This document shows positions 1 to 5,136 of a stretch of 5,136 bases of DNA, one piece after another. A program made the translations under genes and the position numbers. The DNA lies in contig DAOVTM010000313.1 in assembly GCA_030633145.1 (NCBI GenBank), positions 1-5,136 of the forward strand. Reading direction: 5' to 3'. The notes below the pieces were generated by a model. The model searched no databases and was not told where the DNA came from. It saw only the letters and a program-made list of their open reading frames with translations. Each line of letters begins with the position of its first letter. Positions within the stretch are counted from its first letter, which is position 1. The DNA comes from Desulfobulbaceae bacterium. GTDB taxonomy: Bacteria > Desulfobacterota > Desulfobulbia > Desulfobulbales > Desulfobulbaceae.

Positions 1-565
1 CAAAGAGCAGATCCAGATCAATGATCAATTCAGGCAGAACAGTAAGGGCAAGACTGCCCTTGCCTTCGATAAATTTTGGAGGTATGAAGACACCATTCTC
101 ATTCAGTATTCGGACGATGATGAGTTTATCCATTGGGTGAATAATCCAGTATTCCCGCACTCCGGACAGCTCGTAGATGGTGGTCTTGGTGATATTGTCA
201 TGGACAGCAGTGGAAGGGGAGATGATCTCAGCGACAAAATCCGGGGGACCAACACAGCCGTGGTCGTCCAGTTTCTCCTGGTCACAGATGATGGATATGT
301 CTGGCTGGAGGATGGTGGTGGAGGATTGAGCGTTTTCTTTTTTACCGGGAAGGCGGACATCAAAGGGAGCCGAGTATGCAGAACAGGGATGGTCGAGAAG
401 CTGGTTGCATATCTGTCGGGAAAATTCACCACTGATCCCCTGATGCTGCCGTGTCGGAGCCGGACTCATGGCATAAAAATCTCCGTTAATAAGTTCATAA
501 CGATTATCGTCGGAAAGCTGTAAATAGTCCTGCCAGGTGTAAGGTTTTGCTACGGCCAGTTCCAT
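1..565 (-). CDS. Uma2-family (DUF820) putative endonuclease, 3' end cut by window edge
   Basis: The minus-strand frame opens with ATG at 565-563 and stays open for 188 codons to the left edge, so only the extreme C-terminus is missing. Seen: YELINGD (residues 23-29), H41, QPDISII (87-93), PPDFVAEIISPST (107-119), K127, and GVREYWIIHP (135-144). These match the Uma2 pattern, a PD-(D/E)XK-type fold; the likely active-site set is E24, H41, D89, E113 and K127. Uma2 proteins are usually about 180-200 residues, and the visible end (IIDLDLLF) resembles the usual family C-terminus, so the gene probably stops just outside the window. Family knowledge: these proteins occur as many scattered paralogues and their biological role is poorly defined; nuclease activity is inferred from the fold. 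The gene lies 35 bp downstream of the AAA/SPOR gene on the same strand and may be co-transcribed, but it has its own good ribosome binding site and a functional link is not implied. Confidence 0.87.
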   Translation of the reverse strand, partial: MELAVAKPYTWQDYLQLSDDNRYELINGDFYAMSPAPTRQHQGISGEFSRQICNQLLDHPCSAYSAPFDVRLPGKKENAQSSTTILQPDISIICDQEKLDDHGCVGPPDFVAEIISPSTAVHDNITKTTIYELSGVREYWIIHPMDKLIIVRILNENGVFIPPKFIEGKGSLALTVLPELIIDLDLLF

Positions 566-570
566 ATTTT

Positions 571-575
571 CCTCC
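571..575 (-). promoter_or_regulatory. Shine-Dalgarno site of the Uma2-family gene
   Basis: On the minus strand GGAGG sits 5 nt before the ATG at 565. This is the strongest ribosome binding site in the left half of the window and fixes the start of the Uma2-family gene. It lies inside the 35-bp gap after the stop of the AAA/SPOR gene. Confidence 0.75.
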
Positions 576-600
576 GTTAGCTAAGGGGTACTCGTTGATG

Positions 601-2601
601 TTACTCCGCCTTTTTCATGGCATCAATAATGGACAGGGGATACGGGTGGTGTTTGCGCAGAAACAGGGGCATGGTGTTGCGGGCGTTTCTGGCCTCATCC
701 ATGGTGTCAAAGATACCGTAAAAGATATAGAGTGCTGGCTGGTCATTTGCCTTTTTGCGCAGGATGTAGAGTTTGGTTTCAATGTCCAGATACTCATCAC
801 GGATAAGCATTTTCCGGACATTGGTTTCAGCCTCCTGGGAGGCAAGCATTAACATCTGGACAGTAAACTTTTCTTTATACGAGGGGAGGTGCCATTTAGC
901 AGCCGCGCTGAGTCGTCGCTGATACACCTCATCCGCATGAGGATCCAGTGGTTCCCGGCTGACCTCCGTTTCCTGGCTGGCAGCAGGTTCAGGTTCTGCT
1001 GATGCGGCGATATTTGCCACGCTCTCATTGATCACAGGGGTGTCGCGGGTACTCTGCGCTGTAATTTCTTCTTCATTATCCGGCTGAAGTGCGGAAATCG
1101 TTGTAACCTCGGCAGTCGCTTGATCGGGTCTGCTCTCACCGGTTCCACTTTGCAGGTCATCCTGCATTTCAACGGTCTGTTCTGTGTTCGGTCTGGTTTT
1201 TTTCGTTACAGGTGTCAGTTCTATAATTTCTGGTTCATCTTCCACTGGAGGACTGGTTTCTACAGGTTGTTCCGGTACAGTTGACTGCGTGACCTGGTCT
1301 TCTTCCGGTTGTTCAGGCTCAGTTGGTGCTGTTACAGGTTTCGTATGCACCTCATCTGTGGGGAGGGTTTCAAGTGGTTCCTGTTCAAGCGGTTCCTGTT
1401 CCAACGGTTCTTGTTCAATCTGCTGCACAGGCTGATCCGTTTGATCTTGCTTGACAACGGGTTCTTCCACGGCTGCAACTACTGGCTTATCTTCTGGCTG
1501 CTCTGCCGGCTGTTCGTTTTGAATCGGAGTTGTAACCACGGGCTGCTCAGGTTCGCTTGGTACTGGTTCATCTTGTGCTGGTTCACCCGGCACAGGTTTG
1601 CTCGGCTCTGACGGTTTGTCTCTTTGAATAACAGGCACCGGCTTTCCTGAGTCATTGTCTGATATTGAAGGGCCAACCACGACATTATACCTGTTGAAAT
1701 AGTACCAGCCACCCCCGGCCAGCAATGCAAGCAGAACAACTGTAAGCAGGAGAGGCTTTTTTCCTTGTCCTGCGGATCTTCCTGTGTTAGCAGGTGTTTC
1801 CCCGGAGTTATCGTTCTGTTCAACCACATGGTCAAACAGAACCAGGAATGATTTGTCAGCGGACGTGGCCTGCAATGCCTCTTCTGCGAGAATGTTGACC
1901 AGGCGCAGGTTGCCTTTGGTGGTTTCAAAAATCTTACGCACTGCCTCCCTGCTGAAGATATCGTCTTGATTATTCTCAGGCAGTCCTACTGTTGTCAGGC
2001 GGAAATTGATATATGCCCTGGTCTCTTCCTCTGTAAACGGCTCCAGGATGTAACTGGTACTTTCGGAAATATCTGAACAGTAGGCATCCAGCTGTTCAAG
2101 GCTTTCCTCAAGGGCAGGGCGACCGGAAAGGATAATGTGCAGGACATTATCGGACTCGGACAGAGTGCGCATCAGACGTTCCAGGGCGGCAAGGAATAAT
2201 TTCTCTGCCTCGTCAACGATCAGGACGACCTGTTTCTTTCGTGCCTGGTTGTGTTTCAGCAGCCTGCTCAATTCGTCAGCGAGATCCACGTCATCAACTT
2301 TGGCCGGTTCCATGCCCAGGTCACGGCAGAAACTGTGCAGCAGGTCATCAAATGATCCCACCGGGTTGTCCAGAAAGACCACTTCAAAATCATCAGCTGG
2401 CAGGTCTCGAAGGAGCAACCTGCACAACATGGTTTTACCATATCCTTCTTTGCCTATCAATCTGATCAGCGGTTTGTCGGCCAGAAGATCCTGATAGAGC
2501 GTTTGCAGGATCTCCTGTCGAGCAGCCTCAGGGAAGAAAATATCCAGATCGGGTTTTTCGGCAAATGGGGATTGATTGAGATTAAAGTGCTTGAGGTACA
2601 T
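601..2601 (-). CDS. ExeA-like AAA ATPase / single TM / SPOR-domain protein (DamX-like layout)
   Basis: A 666-residue protein. Residues 1-260 are an ExeA/MshM-type AAA ATPase: a typical opening (MYLKHFNLNQSPFAEKPD), Walker A GKEGYGKT (50-57), Walker B VVLIVDEAE (125-133), a sensor-1-like stretch IILSGRP (156-162), PFTEEETRAYINFRL (188-202) and GNLRLVN (230-236). One hydrophobic helix follows at about 283-302 after KK, which predicts a cytoplasmic ATPase and an outside C-terminus. Residues 310-555 are a low-complexity Pro/Glu/Gln/Val linker with three EQEPL repeats (396-410). Residues 577-657 resemble a DamX-type SPOR domain: FTVQMLML at the start, then ALYIFYGIFDTMDEARNARNTMP. SPOR domains bind peptidoglycan lacking stem peptides at division sites, so a role linking ATP-driven activity to septal or envelope peptidoglycan is inferred. 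No other start codon precedes 2601 in frame, and no clear Shine-Dalgarno is present (the leader is A-rich). Confidence 0.88.
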   Translation of the reverse strand: MYLKHFNLNQSPFAEKPDLDIFFPEAARQEILQTLYQDLLADKPLIRLIGKEGYGKTMLCRLLLRDLPADDFEVVFLDNPVGSFDDLLHSFCRDLGMEPAKVDDVDLADELSRLLKHNQARKKQVVLIVDEAEKLFLAALERLMRTLSESDNVLHIILSGRPALEESLEQLDAYCSDISESTSYILEPFTEEETRAYINFRLTTVGLPENNQDDIFSREAVRKIFETTKGNLRLVNILAEEALQATSADKSFLVLFDHVVEQNDNSGETPANTGRSAGQGKKPLLLTVVLLALLAGGGWYYFNRYNVVVGPSISDNDSGKPVPVIQRDKPSEPSKPVPGEPAQDEPVPSEPEQPVVTTPIQNEQPAEQPEDKPVVAAVEEPVVKQDQTDQPVQQIEQEPLEQEPLEQEPLETLPTDEVHTKPVTAPTEPEQPEEDQVTQSTVPEQPVETSPPVEDEPEIIELTPVTKKTRPNTEQTVEMQDDLQSGTGESRPDQATAEVTTISALQPDNEEEITAQSTRDTPVINESVANIAASAEPEPAASQETEVSREPLDPHADEVYQRRLSAAAKWHLPSYKEKFTVQMLMLASQEAETNVRKMLIRDEYLDIETKLYILRKKANDQPALYIFYGIFDTMDEARNARNTMPLFLRKHHPYPLSIIDAMKKAE
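1372..1416 (-). repeat. 15-bp tandem repeat, three units, in the linker of the AAA/SPOR gene
   Basis: Three 15-bp units lie at 1372-1386, 1387-1401 and 1402-1416. On the plus strand they read AAGTGGTTCCTGTTC, AAGCGGTTCCTGTTC and CAACGGTTCTTGTTC, so they have diverged by a few bases. They encode the repeated EQEPL pentapeptide (residues 396-410) in the extracytoplasmic linker. Because the period is a multiple of three, changes in unit number would only alter linker length. Confidence 0.85.
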
Positions 2602-2640
2602 TTTTTCAGTATTTGGTAGAATTTTAACGTGTGTTGAGTT

Positions 2641-2669
2641 ATTATACTCACAAACTAAGACTATATCAA
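2641..2669 (-). promoter_or_regulatory. Sigma70-like promoter for the AAA/SPOR gene
   Basis: On the minus strand a -35 box TTGATA (2669-2664, five of six consensus bases) is followed after exactly 17 bp by a perfect -10 box TATAAT (2646-2641). Transcription would start near 2634, giving an A-rich leader of about 33 nt before the ATG at 2601. The remaining divergent region up to 2741 shows no equally good promoter for the plus-strand operon. Confidence 0.72.
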
Positions 2670-2741
2670 CTGGTTATCCATGATATTTAGCGAAATTCAG
2701 GAAAAGAAATGTCTGTTGCGCAGTAAGGTGATCGTTTCAGG

Positions 2742-3416
2742 ATGATTATTGCAATAGTTATACCTGTATTTAATGAAGCGGTTGTCATTGGACAGGTCAT
2801 CAAAAATGTGCGGGCGCATGGGTATGACACCATTATCGTCGTTGATGATGGCAGCAGTGATGATAGTTTTATCACTGCTGCTGCCCATGATGTGCTGGCT
2901 ATACGTCTGCGTGTAAACCGGGGCAAAGGGGCAGCTGTTAAGACTGGGATTATGGCCGCAAATCTTCTCGATGCCGATGTGGTGGTGACCTTTGACGGTG
3001 ACGGGCAGCATGATCCCGCTGATATTGAACCACTTATCCGTCCCATTCTTGAGGACAATATCGATGTGGTGCTTGGTTCCCGCCTCCTTAACAGAGAAGA
3101 GATGCCCTTTATCAAGATGATTGCCAACTCAATCGGCAATTTTATTACCTGGTTGTTTTACGGCCTGCTGGTTTCCGACAGTCAGTCCGGCTTACGGGCC
3201 TATTCCCGTTTTGCCGCTTTAATCATTGATACCAAAGCGGATAAGTATGAGTATGACAGCAAGGTTATTCGTGAAATAAAGAATAATCGCCTTAATTTTT
3301 CAGAGGTGCCTGTACACACCCTCTATACCGAGCATTCGAGCAATAAACCCCATAAGCAGGGGTTTACAAACGGCATTATCACCCTCGGTCGGATGGTATG
3401 GAATTTGATAGCATGA
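2742..3416 (+). CDS. Family 2 glycosyltransferase, DPM1-like (polyprenyl-phosphate sugar transferase)
   Basis: A 224-residue GT-A fold glycosyltransferase. Seen: IPVFNE (7-12), VDDGSSD (34-40) for nucleotide binding, NRGKGAA (59-65), DGDGQHDP (85-92) with the metal-binding DxD (D85, D87), GSR (112-114), and DSQSGLRAYSR (146-156). The family transfers a sugar from a nucleotide-sugar donor to a polyprenyl phosphate on the cytoplasmic face of the membrane; which sugar is used here cannot be read from sequence. There are no C-terminal transmembrane helices of the GtrB kind, so the enzyme is a single catalytic domain, perhaps held at the membrane by the DUF2304 protein encoded next. The start puts the conserved IPVFNE at the usual distance from the N-terminus; an AAGGTG at 2725-2730 is a distant candidate ribosome binding site. 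It is the first gene of a three-gene operon ending in galE. Confidence 0.92.
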   Translation: MIIAIVIPVFNEAVVIGQVIKNVRAHGYDTIIVVDDGSSDDSFITAAAHDVLAIRLRVNRGKGAAVKTGIMAANLLDADVVVTFDGDGQHDPADIEPLIRPILEDNIDVVLGSRLLNREEMPFIKMIANSIGNFITWLFYGLLVSDSQSGLRAYSRFAALIIDTKADKYEYDSKVIREIKNNRLNFSEVPVHTLYTEHSSNKPHKQGFTNGIITLGRMVWNLIA

Positions 3417-3429
3417 GTGGAGATCAACT

Positions 3430-3834
3430 ATGAACGTACACCTTTATCAAATAATAATCGTCGGTATCTCTTCGGTGATGATGTACCTTGGTATCAAGGA
3501 GTTTGCCAAACGAGAGGCTGGTCAGACAGTCCTGAAACTCATTGTCCGCCTGATGGTCTGGGGCGGGATGTCTCTTTTTGCCGTGTATCCGGATTTTACC
3601 CTGGTGCTGGCAAAGGTTATCGGGGTGGTTGATAACTTTAATGCTGTGGTTATGATGGGCTTTCTAATGGTTTTTCTTCTCATTTTCAAGCTGCTCTCTG
3701 CCATTGAAAAGATTGAACAGAATATCTCGGAGATTACCCGTAAAGAGGCATTGAACGAGGCCCATGACCGTATTGAAGCACTCAGGCTGGAGTTGAAGGA
3801 CAGGAATCAGGGGACAGAGGGCAGAGAGGGATGA
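3430..3834 (+). CDS. DUF2304-type small membrane protein
   Basis: A 134-residue protein with three predicted hydrophobic segments (about 5-22, 36-52 and 70-90), followed by a charged, probably coiled-coil tail (91-124: EKIEQNISEITRKEAL and onward). The layout, the short amphipathic link (YPDFTLVLAKVIGVVDNFNAV) and the RKEAL tail match DUF2304 proteins, which are often encoded beside DPM1-like glycosyltransferases. The biochemical role of the family is not established; a membrane partner or anchor for the upstream glycosyltransferase is inferred from gene pairing. GGAG at 3419-3422 lies 7 nt before the ATG and supports this start. The gene begins 13 bp after the glycosyltransferase stop, and its TGA overlaps the galE start in an ATGA, suggesting translational coupling. 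Confidence 0.84.
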   Translation: MNVHLYQIIIVGISSVMMYLGIKEFAKREAGQTVLKLIVRLMVWGGMSLFAVYPDFTLVLAKVIGVVDNFNAVVMMGFLMVFLLIFKLLSAIEKIEQNISEITRKEALNEAHDRIEALRLELKDRNQGTEGREG

Positions 3835-4859
3835 AAAAAACAATCCTGGTTACAGGCGGAGCTGGTTACATTGGAAGCCATACCTGTAAACTGCTGCATG
3901 AACAAGATTATACCCCGGTTGTTCTGGACAATCTGGTCTATGGGCATGAATCCTCGGTGCAATGGGGGGAGTTGATTAAGGGCGATTTGAATGATCCCGC
4001 TGTCCTTGATTCTCTTTTCCGGAAGTTTGCTCCCACGGCAGTGATTCATTTTGCTGCCTACGCCTATGTGGGGGAGTCCATGACTGAGCCGGAAAAGTAT
4101 TACCAGAACAATGTCAGCGGCACCCTGTCTTTGTTGGCAGCCATGCGCAGGAATAACTGTAAAAATATTGTTTTTTCCTCCAGCTGTGCCACTTATGGTC
4201 TGCCTGTATCCCTGCCCATTGACGAACTGCATCCGCAGGATCCGGTCAATCCTTATGGGCAGTCCAAGTTGATGGTGGAAAAAATCCTTGCAGACTACGA
4301 CAGTGCCTATGGGCTAAAATCAGTGTCTTTGCGCTATTTTAATGCTGCCGGTGCTGATAGCGGGATCATGATTGGCGAAGATCACAACCCTGAGACGCAT
4401 CTGCTTCCCCTGACCATGTACGCAGCCCTGGGTCTGCGTGAGAACATCCGTGTATTTGGCACGGATTACGATACCAGGGATGGCAGTGCGGTCAGAGACT
4501 ATATCCATGTGACGGATCTGGCTGAGGCTCATATTCTGGCTCTGCAATATCTTGAAGATAAAAATTATCTTGAAGATAAAAATTATCTTGAAGAGAGAAA
4601 TTCCAGCCAGCAGATTAATCTGGGAACCGGACAGGGCCATTCGGTTCTGGAAATTATCCGCAAGGTGCAGCAGGTCAGTGGCCGAGAATTCCCTGTCATT
4701 CTGGAAGAGCGCAGACAGGGTGATCCGCCCATACTGGTAGCAGATGCCAGGAAAGCCGAAACCGTGCTTGGCTGGAAACCGACCCATTCTGAGCTGGGCA
4801 ATATTGTCCGCACAGCCTGGCAATGGCATGTTAAATGTCATGGTTCATTAAAAAAATAA
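3831..4859 (+). CDS. galE: UDP-glucose 4-epimerase
   Basis: A 342-residue extended short-chain dehydrogenase that interconverts UDP-glucose and UDP-galactose with bound NAD. Seen: the Rossmann motif TGGAGYIGS (8-16), VLDNL (31-35), GDLND (51-55), HFAAYAYVGES (73-83), FSSSCATYG (115-123) with the catalytic Ser118, YGQSK (142-146) with catalytic Tyr142 and Lys146, RYFNAAGAD (168-176), VRDYIHVTDLAEAH (221-234), INLGTGQGHSV (262-272) and GWKP (314-317). Start: ATG overlaps the DUF2304 stop (ATGA) and is preceded by purine-rich GAGAGGG. Odd points: residues 240-257 (YLEDKN, YLEDKN, YLEERN) come from an 18-bp tandem repeat and add 12 residues compared with E. coli GalE as I recall it. The last 91 bp before the final codons recur downstream. 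UDP-sugar supply for the operon's glycosyltransferase pathway is the inferred role; specificity for GlcNAc forms is not excluded. Confidence 0.95.
   Translation: MKKTILVTGGAGYIGSHTCKLLHEQDYTPVVLDNLVYGHESSVQWGELIKGDLNDPAVLDSLFRKFAPTAVIHFAAYAYVGESMTEPEKYYQNNVSGTLSLLAAMRRNNCKNIVFSSSCATYGLPVSLPIDELHPQDPVNPYGQSKLMVEKILADYDSAYGLKSVSLRYFNAAGADSGIMIGEDHNPETHLLPLTMYAALGLRENIRVFGTDYDTRDGSAVRDYIHVTDLAEAHILALQYLEDKNYLEDKNYLEERNSSQQINLGTGQGHSVLEIIRKVQQVSGREFPVILEERRQGDPPILVADARKAETVLGWKPTHSELGNIVRTAWQWHVKCHGSLKK
4548..4601 (+). repeat. 18-bp tandem repeat, three units, inside galE
   Basis: Units at 4548-4565 and 4566-4583 are identical (TATCTTGAAGATAAAAAT). The third, 4584-4601, is TATCTTGAAGAGAGAAAT, differing in three bases. 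They encode YLEDKN, YLEDKN, YLEERN (residues 240-257). One unit alone would give a loop of normal GalE length, so the first two look like added copies. The period keeps the reading frame. Confidence 0.95.
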
Positions 4860-4873
4860 AAACCTTACTTTTC

Positions 4874-4912
4874 TTTACTCGTTCCCATGCGCTGCGTGGG
4901 AACGAGAGTAAA
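4874..4912. repeat. Imperfect palindrome, copy 1 (REP/MITE-like hairpin)
   Basis: Perfect 10-bp arms CTCGTTCCCA (4878-4887) and TGGGAACGAG (4897-4906) flank a 9-base centre TGCGCTGCG. Outer TTTACTC and GAGTAAA also match each other but are shifted by a 2-base GA insertion on the right arm. The transcript could form a stable hairpin just after galE. No T-run follows on either strand, so a standard intrinsic terminator is not supported. It resembles the short dispersed palindromes found in many bacterial genomes, but it encodes nothing and has no visible transposase. Confidence 0.85.
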
Positions 4913-5001
4913 ACCGTGCTTGGCTGGAAACCGACCCATTCTGAGCTGGGCAATATTGTCCGCACAGCCTGGCAATGGCATGTTAAATGTCATGGTTCAT
5001 T
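4911..5001 (+). pseudogene. Duplicated galE 3' fragment, copy 2
   Basis: The fragment is identical to galE 4759-4849 and encodes TVLGWKPTHSELGNIVRTAW and the following residues up to HGS, but lacks the rest of the epimerase. It is joined at its left to the palindrome at a shared AAA. It cannot be a functional GalE domain on its own. Confidence 0.9.
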
Positions 5002-5017
5002 TAATAGCATAGGAATT

Positions 5018-5056
5018 TTTACTCGTTCCCATGCGCTGCGTGGGAACGAGAGTAAA
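5018..5056. repeat. Imperfect palindrome, copy 2
   Basis: Same sequence as the palindrome at 4874-4912, base for base: arms at 5022-5031 and 5041-5050. The left flank (AGGAATT) differs from that of copy 1, while the right flank is the same galE tail. Confidence 0.85.
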
Positions 5057-5136
5057 ACCGTGCTTGGCTGGAAACCGACCCATTCTGAGCTGGGCAATAT
5101 TGTCCGCACAGCCTGGCAATGGCATGTTAAATGTCA
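5055..5136 (+). pseudogene. Duplicated galE 3' fragment, copy 3, cut by window edge
   Basis: The 82 visible bases are identical to 4911-4992 and to galE 4759-4840. The window ends inside the copy, so its right junction and any further units are not seen. Confidence 0.88.

Larger units (their letters stand above)
4759..5136. repeat. Direct-repeat array built of galE 3' tail plus palindrome
   Basis: A 91-bp stretch of galE (4759-4849, residues 311-339 plus flanking bases) is repeated exactly at 4911-5001 and again from 5055 to the window end (82 bp seen). The offset is 152 bp for the first step and 144 bp for the second. Each extra copy directly follows a 39-bp imperfect palindrome. Positions 4874-4992 and 5018-5136 are identical over 119 bp. 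The spacers between tail and palindrome differ: 4850-4873 is 24 bp and A-rich, 5002-5017 is 16 bp. The array may continue beyond the window. Apart from this array I see no gene between the galE stop and the right edge. Confidence 0.93.

Noticed and set aside
137..523. Plus-strand open frame of 128 codons
   Set aside because: It lies antisense to the Uma2-family gene, whose conserved motifs are clear on the minus strand. The plus-strand product is low-complexity and has no recognisable motif.
2602..2741. Plus-strand promoter for the glycosyltransferase operon
   Set aside because: Candidates such as TTGAGT at 2634 with TATATC at 2662 have a 22-bp spacer, and others match few consensus bases. 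A promoter must exist or lie here, but I cannot place it.
3417..3632. Plus-strand frame of 71 codons starting with GTG
   Set aside because: It overlaps the DUF2304 gene in another frame. DUF2304 has the better ribosome binding site and a membrane-protein pattern; this frame does not.
4320..4841. Minus-strand open frame of 173 codons
   Set aside because: It is antisense to galE and shows no family motif. Its odd IFKIIFIFKIIF stretch is only the galE 18-bp repeat read backwards.
4874..4912. Intrinsic transcription terminator after galE
   Set aside because: The hairpin is good but is followed by AGTAAAACC on the plus strand and by no T-run on the minus strand, so it does not fit the usual rho-independent pattern.
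4759..5136. CRISPR-like repeat and spacer pattern
   Set aside because: The repeated part is more than 100 bp and includes galE coding sequence, with only two short spacers; CRISPR repeats are about 24-40 bp with regular spacers.

Overview
The window looks like bacterial chromosomal DNA of intermediate GC content. It carries an ExeA-like AAA ATPase with a SPOR tail, a Uma2-family gene and a short surface-sugar operon. It ends in a palindrome-linked repeat array. The mix of families is compatible with a Gram-negative bacterium of the Desulfobacterota type, but this is an impression from gene content and was not tested by any search.

Layout: two minus-strand genes and three plus-strand genes diverge from a 140-bp intergenic region (2602-2741). 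On the left, a strong sigma70-like promoter (TTGATA, 17 bp, TATAAT on the minus strand) drives a 666-residue protein. That protein has an AAA ATPase domain, one transmembrane helix, a long Pro/Glu/Gln-rich linker and a C-terminal SPOR-like domain (601-2601). It is followed 35 bp downstream by a Uma2-family putative nuclease gene that runs off the left edge (1-565).

On the right is a compact operon: a DPM1-like family 2 glycosyltransferase (2742-3416), a DUF2304-type small membrane protein (3430-3834) and galE, UDP-glucose 4-epimerase (3831-4859). The gaps are 13 bp and a 4-bp ATGA overlap. Together they suggest sugar loading onto a polyprenyl-phosphate carrier, with GalE supplying UDP-galactose or a related sugar, for an envelope polysaccharide or glycoconjugate.

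The most unusual part is the right end. The last 91 bp of galE (up to a few bases before the stop) recur downstream, once complete and once cut by the window edge. Each extra copy is preceded by the same 39-bp imperfect palindrome. The two downstream units are identical over every position that can be compared (119 bp) and repeat with a 144-bp period, a multiple of three, so one frame stays open across the array. galE also contains an internal 18-bp repeat, three units long, that lengthens the protein by 12 residues at one loop. No tRNA, rRNA, CRISPR array or complete insertion sequence was seen.
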